In this document: positions 11,741-64,000 of the stretch, piece by piece
How positions within the stretch are numbered: position 1 is the first letter of the stretch
Layout of the letters: every line of letters begins with the position of its first letter
Source: Diphasiastrum complanatum
Lineage: Eukaryota; Streptophyta; Lycopodiopsida; Lycopodiales; Lycopodiaceae
DNA: 64,000 bases
Direction of reading: 5' to 3'
Assembly: GCA_029204225.1 (NCBI GenBank)
Contig: CM055108.1
Coordinates: 23,656,749 to 23,720,748 of the forward strand
Position numbers and translations under genes: made by a program
Notes under the pieces: model-generated
Databases searched by the model: none
Seen by the model: the letters and a program-made list of their open reading frames with translations, nothing else
What the model was told of the DNA's origin: nothing

Positions 11741-11788
<48 letters not shown>
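11741..11788. repeat. (GA)24 microsatellite
   Basis: Perfect GA run followed by three ATGGAG-type hexamers. Confidence 0.97.
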
Positions 11789-11794
<6 letters not shown>

Positions 11795-11974
11795 TGGAGA
11801 TGGTAGTGTGTATTCAATTGCACCATAAATTGCAAAATCATGCCATACATTCAACAACTCCATTGAAAACTTTGATCCTTGGGAAGCTAGTGGAGTAAAT
11901 CACTTGAAAAAGATAGAGACAAGGGTTACAATTATCACATGCCCAATAAGAGACAGGGACATTTTTCACACTAA

Positions 11975-12026
11975 ATCATGTGGAGATATGATAGCCACAA
12001 TCATGTGGAGATATGATAGCCACAAT
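11975..12026. repeat. 26-bp tandem duplication
   Basis: Two adjacent identical copies of a unit containing ATCATGTGGAGATATGATAG. Confidence 0.9.
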
Positions 12027-12650
12027 TATTTATAACCTACAATGCGCCCTATCCACTCTATACACACTAGAAACCGTGAGGGAACTATCTCCTATTTCAC
12101 ACCCACTTTTATAGTGGGAGAGCAGGATGTGCTTTTGGCATTATTCAAATGAAAATTAAATTATTTAAATACTATGGTGGGTATGAAAAAGTTAGTCAAA
12201 AAAAAAAGTCATCAAATAAGCAAACCCTAATTTACAATCATGAGTAAATGCAAATTTTTTTTCTCCAATTGGCTAAATACTGGAAAGTTGTAGTGAATTT
12301 TTTGAATTAACTGGGCAAGGGTTATAGTTTTTGAAAAAAGAGTGATAACCTCACTGCTTTCAAGGTTGTTGTAAGCCAAGAATCATGCTATCAGAGGTTG
12401 CTGGATAGCTAGGACAATTTTAGCAATTTTGTTCTTAGTGTATGGTCAAGGAACAAATCCAAAAAGTGCAAACAAATTGAGTTTATGCCAATTAGGGTTT
12501 AGATAAAAAAGCTTGGATCTCTTAATGTAGGAGACGAAATTTGATGGGCGCCACATTATTGCGAGTCAGTAACCAGGAGGCCATATAATGTCGTGGAGTA
12601 TAGAGTGCACGATTTGGATCATTATCTAAGTAGCCATAGTTGAAAAATTC

Positions 12651-12770
<120 letters not shown>

Positions 12771-12915
12771 GCCCTTCAGAAGTGTTTTGATTTTGAATTT
12801 TCAGATTTTGTAGTTTGCGCCATCAAGACTGATTGCTACTCTTGTCTGGATCTTTGTTGCCATATTGTGTTGCCTAGAGAATCACCTGCTCAAATATCAG
12901 TAGTGATAACCTGTG

Positions 12916-13758
12916 GCTCTGATACCATGTTGCGAACGGGCTTCTTTCGCCTGTGATTCGCGAACGATTTCGTTTCTTTTAAATTTTCTTTTGTGCGGAA
13001 GCCTGCAGGATCTTAGGCACGCGACTACAGGTCACAGAATAGATTTCATTCTAGCAATCAAGATAGCGGAAGACAAGGAGATGCACAAATAGAGCAATCA
13101 AATTATAGGTTTAATTTTTAGAGCGAGATGGTCAGTGTCACGCTCGTTGGCGGCCTGACACTCTGCTCTTTCGCTTTGTTCTGCTCGTTGGCAGACTTTC
13201 ATGCACAACTATTTCGTTTCTATTCTTTTTCTTTTATGCTCTACTCAAGCACATTCTCTGTGTATGTTTTGATCCAGAAAAAAATGGTTTATATCTCTAC
13301 TGTGTGGAGCTTACAAGATAGCCAAACAAAAAATAACAAGAGTAGTTAACGCTAATCAACTAATCAGTTACTCTCCGTTATTGCTGACTGTTTCGGCTGA
13401 GCGTGAAGTTCAAATCACCACACCCGTTGAGCTGCCAGCTGGCAGCGCGAAAGATTTTATTTCGTTTCGTGTCGTGTCTTTGTCTTTCTGGTCCTGGAGG
13501 CATGTTTGACTTCCGCGAATCATTCGACCTTCGAGTTTCGCTTCACTTCGTGTCTTAGGGTTTTCGAGGTCTGTTGACTTTCGCGAATTATTCGCCATTC
13601 GACCTTCGCTTCGTTTTTCCGTTGCGGCAAAGTTGCAGGAGTTCACTATTTCTGACATATTTCTACAGATTGTGCAAAAAGATGAGTAAAACTGCATAAA
13701 TGGGATATAATTGAATGGATGTAGATTAAACATCAATTATGAGGATAATAATCCAACA
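12916..13758 (-). mobile_element. Copia-type 5' LTR with primer-binding site (partial element)
   Basis: The minus strand reads an LTR start TGTTGGATTATT at 13758 and an end ..CGCAACA at 12928 (about 831 bp). Directly inside is TGGTATCAGAGC (12916-12927), the initiator Met-tRNA primer-binding site. The leader continues leftwards through the (AG)n tract at 12654, but I see no gag, pol or second LTR. It is probably the 5' end of a truncated element. The LTR is rich in TTCG words. Confidence 0.75.
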
Positions 13759-15545
13759 CTTCTTGATTAGGCTATTCTTGCCTTATAATAGCTTGATTTG
13801 AGCGGGTTGGCATATCACTAAATTGTTGACTTATGAAATATGAAAAAAAGAAAAGAAATATGCAACATTTGTTGACACTCACAATGCCTATTTACCAAAT
13901 TCAAGTATGCAAGTTGTTTAGGTAGAGGTTAATCCTTAATTTTTTGGGAAATATTGTATGAGCAAATTGATTAAATGAAAAAGGTTTCTCATAAGCAAGC
14001 TTGTTGAGGTTCAAGTATGTACATGATCATGCCTTGAAGGTTTATATCTCTATCACCATGCCAAAGAGCCAATAAATGCCATGAATAACAATTCAAAAAT
14101 GGAGGATATCAATCCCTACATACAGAAATATCCACATCCACTACATTGGATATTCTTTAAAATAGATCTACATACACTCAATCTGTTAGCATGTATGCAA
14201 CCCTTGAAAATACAAAAGAAGACAAGGGACAAAAAATTGTCATTTTTTTTAACTATAAAGATTGCATAAATGGGTATAGCCATCAATTAATGATAAGCAC
14301 ACTCCAAAAAAATCTTCAACCAGAAGGTGTAGAAGAAATATGCATAAAAAGGAATAATTAGAAAAGAGAACAAATGAACAGGAGAAAAACACAAAAGATT
14401 ATTACCCAAACATGAAGGAAGAAATCATAAGAGCTATTGACGATATTAAACACAAAAATCAATTGATTTGGTAAAATGGAAGACATGTCTCTTTAAGAAA
14501 ATGCATAATGTAAAACAATAAACGAAATTGTGGGTAGTAATGCATGGTCCTATACATACAAAGCAAGTCTGTCAAGGTTTGTGTTTCGAATATCGTTGCA
14601 ATTAAATAGTCAAAATATTCAATAGCTTGTGTGGAAAAGATTATAATACTAAAGCTCGAAAATGATAGGCAAGGAATTCTAATTGTTCAAGATTGACAAA
14701 GTAAAAAAGTGCATGATGGTACATAGAAATCAAAAACCAAACTTTCTCAGTAATGCTAGGGCTCCTCCCTCAATTGTAGTGCAATTCACTCGTGCTTTTA
14801 TGAGCTTTGGCAAACAAAACAAATGGGTAGTCCCAATTTTACTCTCTTGGTTGGGTCACCACAATCCCAAGAACATGTCTTTAGAACATATATAGTACAT
14901 TATCTTTTTTGTGCTAACTAACTCCTCTCAATTTAGATGTATAGGCACATAGACAATATTTACCTCTTTGATGGATCACCCATTTACACTAGATCAAATA
15001 TTAGTAGCTTCTATAGAGTTAGATTTATGTTGTGCTTGGGGTAGCATGATCGATCCATTTGTAATCTGTAAATTGAGGCATCCATTATACCTAGATTAGT
15101 GTTGGAAGGTCATGAGGTTTGTCTTGCTTAACAATCAAAGCCTTCTTTAACTCTATTATTTGAGGCCACACCAGGAAAGTGATCTATGAAATAAATAAGA
15201 TGCACCACATTTATAGAATATAGCAAACAAATTCTAGATATGAAGTTGGCATTAGTTGAAACAAGTGGATTCATGATAGTATTTGTAAGTCGATGCCAAA
15301 AATTTCAAGCTGTTTGTGGAAATATCTTTGATTGTGATGACTCTATATGAATTTGATTTACTTTAAGATTCATATGCTTGGTATTGTGGTGATAATGTGC
15401 AGTTTTGTTTAGATTTGTTAGGTTAAAAAACACACACACAAAGTATGTTTGGATAGCTCTCTCTCTCTCTCTCTCTCTAGCACATGTAAGAGAAACATTC
15501 ATGGGAGAGCAAAATGGCTCCCATTTTCTATTAAGTACCTTACTA

Positions 15546-15641
15546 GGAGGTATGCAATTGCATCAATTTATGATTAATGCTAAGTAGGTCATTACCTTAT
15601 TTGGAGGTATGCCATTGCATCAATTTATGATTCATGCTAAG
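15546..15641. repeat. Two-copy direct repeat of about 40 bp
   Basis: The phrase GGAGGTATGCAATTGCATC and what follows (to GCTAAGTA) at 15546-15586 recurs with two or three changes at 15602-15641. Confidence 0.85.
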
Positions 15642-15761
15642 TATGGTTCTAGTATTTCAAGTGGTTCTCAACCCCCTTAACAATACTTATATGTAGCTAC
15701 AAAGGGGTTTGCCATCTTTGGCAATTCCCCAATCGTGTGGTGCCAATTATTTTTGGCTATG

Positions 15762-15766
<5 letters not shown>

Positions 15767-15846
<80 letters not shown>
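15767..15846. repeat. (TC)40 microsatellite
   Basis: Perfect TC run of 80 bases ending at CGTCTGCACG. Confidence 0.97.
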
Positions 15847-15850
<4 letters not shown>

Positions 15851-16939
15851 GCACGCGCTCATCACGTTCAATGTCGTTTTGGATACCACATCAAGAAAGA
15901 AGGTGTCTCTCTTAGTAGAAAAATGTTCGCATTCCAATTTTTTTCCATGGCCATAATTGGTGCCCAATTGTAAAAAAGCATCGCTCTACAAACAAATTTA
16001 AGCTGCTTATAAAAAAAGGGGATCCAGAGATATCTCTTCTTTAACATCTAAGAATGAAACATGCCATATGCACAATTGTATATATAATGTTTACAAAAGG
16101 TCCCGCTTGTATTTCGCCCCAATAAATAAGGCTTCACATACCATTTGCTTATCCAACATTTAGTGTATGAGAGATGCCATTCACATAGGCATGCCAGTTT
16201 GTTGGATTACGGAGCAAATTTAATGCTCTTTGTCGATTAGGATACTATCATTCATTTGTGAAACTGGATAAAACATCTTAAACACTAACTATGGTTGCCA
16301 TGATAGAGCATTACATGCACGTAATGCCAAGTACTTCGATTTTCTTTGTTTAAAGCACCTCTAGAAGCATAATGTTCATTTAAATTTAGAACCAAATTTT
16401 TTTGTGAGCAGTTTCATCGTAATTTTCAAGTAAAGTTATGATGAAATGTGCATATGGATAGTTAATGATGCGTTGCCACATAGCAGCATGCACATTTCAC
16501 ATGAAATGTGCTTCCGATGATAGCTTGTCATTGGAGGCTGTCCACATGCACGTTTCATGAAAAAAGAAATTTGATTTAATAAAAAAAATATTTTGATGGG
16601 AAGGCCAAAAGAATTTGAAAAAATAAACTCGAAAAAGAAAATTAATTTTTTTTTTGAAAAATAATGCTGAACATATATTGCAAAAAAAAAAGGAAAAACT
16701 TGACACTTGCCATCATGCAGGGGAAGGCCCTCTTCCACTAGAGCCTTTTGCTTGCTAGAGTGCACATGGCCTTGCGCTCTGTGCCCTCCCAAGGTGGAAG
16801 ACCCTCAAAGAAAGGGTAAAGTGTGAAGTTTAGGGTCGGGGCCATTCTCGCACGAGGCTATTCCTTACATCCACCTCGCCACTTTACCTTAAGACCTTAC
16901 ACAAAAAATCGTTCCTTATAATCTATTGTCACGACAGCA

Positions 16940-17556
16940 GAGCAAGAGCAGCATTGTGGTCTCTTCTCTCTGCAATATCTCTGCGTGTCTCCGCTGTCTT
17001 CTTCTTCTTCTTGTGTTCCGAAGGAAGCGCGATCTCAATCTAAATATATTGGTGGCTAAAGCGAGCACAATCTATTTCGTCCTTTTTGTTTAGAAGCCAA
17101 ATCGTCTTATAGTTACTCAGGGAGGAGAGGGTTGATTTTGGCTTTTGATGCTTGCTGATTTAGGATGACTTACTTGCTGAAAACGGTTAGGTGATTGCGT
17201 TGCTACCTTTGATCAATACGATTTTTAGCTCTGGCTGTTTCACAATTACTATTGTAACAGGAATCATAGGTGGTTCTTGTTGTGGGTGCAAAATTAAATT
17301 TTCTCGGTTTCATTCATATGGGATCATATATAACAATAATGGTATACAGCCAATGAACGCCTGCTATGAATGTAATTTGTGCATCAAGGTGGACGAAGTG
17401 CATACAAGTTCGAAGGAAGGAGGAGCGACAGGTAGAACAGGCGCAAGAGAAAGAGTAGTTTAATAGAAAGGAATAAAAATTATATGGTGAATGAATGGTG
17501 TGTGGAAGGCGATTAACAGGAGGCTAGGGTTTGTGTGTTTGTGACTGGAGAAGGGC
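16940..17556 (+). promoter_or_regulatory. Probable 5' UTR and promoter-proximal region of the BEACH gene
   Basis: From 16968 the sequence turns into a pyrimidine-rich leader (TCTCTTCTCTCTGCAATATC, then repeated CTT) typical of plant 5' UTRs. An in-frame TGA about 15 bases before the ATG at 17557 supports that ATG as the true start. A short open frame at about 17191-17463 could be an upstream ORF or chance. I cannot place the transcription start precisely. Confidence 0.4.
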
Positions 17557-60812
<43,256 letters not shown>

Positions 60813-60879
60813 GTATACTTGGTTGTGTTGTTTACATGCTTGTTATCAGACTCACATTCATGTCTCTCTCTTTTTCTCT

Positions 60880-60936
60880 GTATATACGTATATATATACA
60901 TGTGTGTATATATATACATATGTGTGTGTGTGTAGC
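60880..60936. repeat. TA/TG microsatellite
   Basis: Mixed (TA)n and (TG)n runs: TATATATACATGTGTG, then TATATATATACATATGTG and (TG)n. Confidence 0.9.
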
Positions 60937-61647
60937 ATAAATAAGGGCAGTACATTTATATAGGTTGCCGAATGTTTCGGTTATAGAATGCTCCAGTTCA
61001 GGTGGGTGAATAGGGTAGGATGCACTTTAAAACTGAAGATTTTTTAAGTTAAATTTTTGCTGTAGGTTAGGCACAACAATGTGTTTCTTGTGATTCTTCC
61101 TGCCATGAGCCATGAGTTTGACCCAAAGAGAGCTTTGTACATTTGTTGTGAGGTTGCACTACATAGGCAACAGAGAGTCTTATGTAATTTAGCAAGTTCT
61201 TGTGATGTTCTAGTGTGTATAAAAAAGTTGTGGTTTGCTGGATGATCCATTTTTTGGTGCTATTATGTGCATGTTTTTGTAGCTTGACACGAGCACTTTC
61301 TAGGGCACAAGAGTCTTTTTTTGAAGATCGTCTAGAAACAAGGGTAATCACATTAGAGGATCATGTGAGCTTTTGGAGAAGAGGGCCTGGCACTGAATAG
61401 ACTAGAATGTTAGATTTTCTTTTGGGGAAGAGGGCAATAGTCATGGTTGGATTAAAGATACCTTGTGTTTCTTATGGGAAAGAGTATATGACAACCATAA
61501 TTGTGTCATTTAGCAAGGCATTTACCTAGCTTTGTATAGTTTTGAAAAAAGGAAGGAAAAAACTCCTATCTTGTGTTTTGTGTGAAAACGAAAAGTTCTA
61601 GACCTTATTTTGATTTATAGATCATGTATAAAAAAATTTGTTTTTTT

Positions 61648-61722
61648 TTCAGCGTTTCTATTTCAGAAATGCGTTTCTGGGAACGTTTTTGCCTAGAAAC
61701 GCGTTTCTGGGCAACTATGGTA
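61648..61722. repeat. Palindrome-rich island (AGAAACGCGTTTCT type)
   Basis: Four variants of the hairpin word: GCGTTTCTATTTCAGAAATG, CGTTTCTGGGAACG, CTAGAAACGCGTTTCTGGG. It is preceded by a T9 tract, like the other islands that sit by A/T runs. Confidence 0.6.
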
Positions 61723-62117
61723 TGTATATATAGGTATTTATATTACAAAAGCCTGTTTTAAACCAGAATACATTTTGGAGCAGTGCTACGAATGTGGGCA
61801 AGATTTTGATTTCTTTTGGAATGTGTATTTTTAGCTCATAATTTTTTGCAGTTGTCTTTTAAACTTAGTAATAAATATGTTGCAGCCCTATGGAATTTCG
61901 TTTGGCCTTTAAATACAACATTTCTGATACCACTTTTAACATTCTAGAGAGGCATATAGGCAGTGGGCACCACCTAGAATTTTTGTTTATTTCATTCTTG
62001 ATCCCTTTTAGATTGCTACTATCATAGACAAGTTGGGTAAATTGATAGTAACCTATTGAGAGAATGCTTGTGTTAACTACCAACTCCTTCAAGGTCTAAA
62101 ATTTTCTCCATCAATAT

Positions 62118-62640
62118 ACATCTTTAGTATTAGAGCAGGTTGTCTAGCTTGTGAGTATGAGAGTGAGAGAAATTTCAGTGCTTAGATTCTTGAGAAGATT
62201 CTCATCTTCCACAAGCACCTCAATCTTGTAGGAGGGTGCTTTTGATCTACAGGAGTAGGATCAGTTTGAGTCTTGATCTGTCGGAAAGCTATTGGCAAGG
62301 AGAGTGGGATGATCCAAAAACTTCCTAATTCTGGCTGAATTTTGGGAAGACTTTTTGGAGGAGCTTACACAAAAGTAGGGCACACTTTTTGTAGGGGCTT
62401 TGGTTTATGATCCAGTGGGGTCTAGTGCTTGTGCTAGCAAGGCCATACCAAGTGGCAAAGTCAAAAGCATGAGCTAAAGGGTTGCCTTGAAGTGGCTACA
62501 TACCCTAGTTTGAGGTGATACCCTAGTTGCTAGAAGTTGTTTATTTTTTGATTCCTTTCAAGTTGAGCTTCGGTGTGAGCAAACATTTTAGTATGGCTAG
62601 TCTTGGACTCACTTGGAGAGAGTCTGTTGGGTGAATCAAG
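62118..62640 (+). other. Possible decayed copia leader
   Basis: TAGTATTAGAGCAGG near 62130 looks like a mutated primer-binding site. The following sequence (AGAAGATTCTCATCTTCC, GGAGGGTGC) is leader-like. No LTR or gag is confirmed. Confidence 0.3.
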
Positions 62641-62659
62641 CAAACTTAAAGTCCTTTAG

Positions 62660-63975
62660 GAGAGACATAGTAGCAACTGCTTGAGCGCTTTTGTTTCAGG
62701 AAGCACATTCGGGATGCCCCGAGTAAGTGCAACCTATTTGATACTATTGTCGCACCCACAACTATGTATGCAGTAGAGGCTTGGTGTACTAGAATTTCAG
62801 AGTCAGAGTGGACTAGCATCTCGCGTTTATAGATCAGTATGCTTGCACGCATGATCCGGGCCAAACCATCTATTCCTCACCAGGTTATACTTGCTGAGTT
62901 TGCCGTCATTCCACTACGAGTTGAGGCTATTTTCAGGTTGAACACATACATCCAGAGGGTGATGAGCCTTTTGGTTTCATGCTATCCACGCATAGCTTTT
63001 CTCTCTTCTTAGTAGCTTCATTTTCAGGGTCATCAGCTATGATGGTACTCCCAGGCTTCTCGTCTTCTATGCATATACGAAATTGACATTTTTGATCTTC
63101 CAGTGGGTTCACATCAGTATATCAGGGGGGTTATTTATCGTGCATACTCTCGAGTGACTTGGCAGGGGCCCTTGGGGTTCAAACCGGACTTCTATCGCTC
63201 CAGTTTCTTAGAGCTAGACAGTGTTGGGGTCCCAGTTTTGCCTCGTTATTTGGATAGTGGACTTTCACACTGCCTCCATTTTACATTGGGTCAGTTCCGA
63301 GTTTTCTCACACCAGCTATATGTGGAGACAGGGCGATTCCAGGGCATCCCTCATATGAGCAGACTTTGTCAGACGTGCACATTAGGAGAGGTGGAGTTAG
63401 AGGAGCATTTCCTATTCAGATGCCTTGTCTATCATGAGATTCGCGGACACTATGATTTTCTTTTCCGGGTTTCTCCAGTCACACTTCGCTCTCTCATTTC
63501 ATATGTTGATCCTTGATGTGTGGCATTGATGCTTCGTGAGATGTTCCTGCTTTGTAGAGATATTTGTCAGAGAGATCAGTATGGATACCATGACTCCCAA
63601 TAGAGTCAGATTACCTACTTTTTCTTCAGGAGACGATCTAGAGCAGATGCTGATATTTTATCAGAGGATGAGTCAGATATCTTACCTCGGGACTCTCATC
63701 GTGATCGTCGTCAGCGTACTGCCTTTAGATCACATGCTAGAGTTATCAGGAGACCTCATAGACCTAAAGCTCATGGGCGTAGACCCAACGCTTCAAACCA
63801 GTACCTGCATCCTCTTCTATACTTACTTTCTTCAGCAACGTTTTAGTGGTGACATGATCTATCACATAGTTTGGATGGTTATTGTACAGTTATATGACAC
63901 CCCATTGTACCATGTTTCGGACTTCTACATCCATGAGCATTTTAGAACATTTTAGAGTTTTTATCTGGTCTTGAT
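62660..63975 (+). pseudogene. LINE ORF2 C-terminal fragment
   Basis: The + strand carries the same domain as 58.5-57.4 kb: a KCNLFDTIVAPTTMYAVEAW-like phrase near 62730, ISESEWTSISRV, AKPSIPHQVILAEF-like near 62870, then an open block (63103-63516) with VIYRAYSRVTWQGPLGFKPD, VPVLPRYLDSG and a Cys-rich LCQTCTLGEVELEEHFLFRC. It continues to about 63720 with RDQYGY- and RRQRTAF-like basic sequence. The RT core is missing, so it is 5'-truncated. The 3' end is not reached in the window. Confidence 0.8.
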
Positions 63976-64000
63976 AGACCAATTATTTTAGCTAGTAGTT

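Larger units (their letters stand above)
13759..16900. other. Intergenic region upstream of the BEACH gene
   Basis: AT-rich, stop-rich sequence without a recognisable gene. It holds a small direct repeat (15546-15641), a long (TC)n tract, and T/A-rich runs around 16570-16690. Open frames here are translations of simple sequence or of chance AT-rich stretches. Confidence 0.45.
60813..62100 (+). other. BCHB: Presumed intron 8, first part
   Basis: After the donor at 60813 I find no further exon of the BEACH gene. The sequence is AT-rich, with a palindrome-rich island at 61648-61722. Confidence 0.45.

Noticed and set aside
15677..15973. Open frames of Ser-Leu or Arg-Glu repeats around (TC)n/(AG)n tracts (also at 55.2-55.5, 57.0-57.3, 29.5 and 0.01-0.2 kb)
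   Set aside because: They are translations of dinucleotide repeats in open frames, with no independent coding evidence.
17191..17463. 90-codon open frame before the BEACH start codon
   Set aside because: It lacks recognisable features and does not begin with ATG. It could be an upstream ORF but cannot be supported.
63536..63955. 139-codon frame at the right end as a host gene
   Set aside because: It follows the LINE C-terminal domain directly and, in another frame, matches the basic tail of the LINE at 57.5 kb.

Overview
The window looks like nuclear DNA from a plant with a large, repeat-rich genome. A gymnosperm is my best guess, because a conserved single gene here has introns of about 9-18 kb filled with nested retrotransposons and long (AG)n tracts. 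The species cannot be fixed from sequence alone. Nothing bacterial, organellar or CRISPR-like is visible.

The main gene is on the + strand. I could assemble eight consecutive exons (17557-17705, 28794-28857, 29853-30132, 32015-32173, 32474-32854, 50635-50857, 59736-59804, 60307-about 60812). They join in frame with GT..AG borders and no stop, giving about 610 codons. The product resembles the N-terminal armadillo-like part of a plant BEACH-domain protein, closest by memory to BEACH domain-containing protein B (BCHB, Arabidopsis At1g58230). The BEACH and WD40 parts would lie beyond the right edge. Only about 4% of the 43 kb covered is coding. Upstream on the same strand, 9940-10096 looks like the terminal exon of another, unidentified gene.

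The rest is mostly transposable elements. Region 2.8-5.4 kb is an internally deleted Ty1/copia element with both LTRs and a GTATT target duplication. 5.75-5.87 kb is a very short tRNA-derived retroposon with a 16-bp duplication. 6.4-9.2 kb holds two decayed Ty3/gypsy remnants. 12.4-13.8 kb is one LTR and leader of another copia-type element. Intron 1 (17.7-28.8 kb) contains an old copia element disrupted by a younger complete one (19832-24098, duplication CTTTT), by an unclassified 0.6-kb insert and by a gypsy fragment. Intron 5 (32.9-50.6 kb) holds a + strand copia (34.0-41.9 kb) split by a composite of internally deleted copia units (37.7-41.4 kb), and a second + strand copia (42.9-49.0 kb) with its own nested element. 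Intron 6 (50.9-59.7 kb) holds a gypsy chromovirus fragment and a stack of LINE pieces. A further LINE fragment ends the window (62.6-64.0 kb).

Points worth following up: LINE and SINE-like 3' ends that run directly into (CT)n tracts instead of poly(A); a LINE reverse transcriptase with motifs unlike the common plant L1 type; scattered palindrome-rich islands such as GGTTCGAACC and GTTTCGAAAC; two copia units sharing the same RNase H-to-RT deletion junction; and GGCGCC palindromes repeated in a copia leader. I see no clear new enzymatic system. The novelty is in retroelement structure and in the host gene's architecture.
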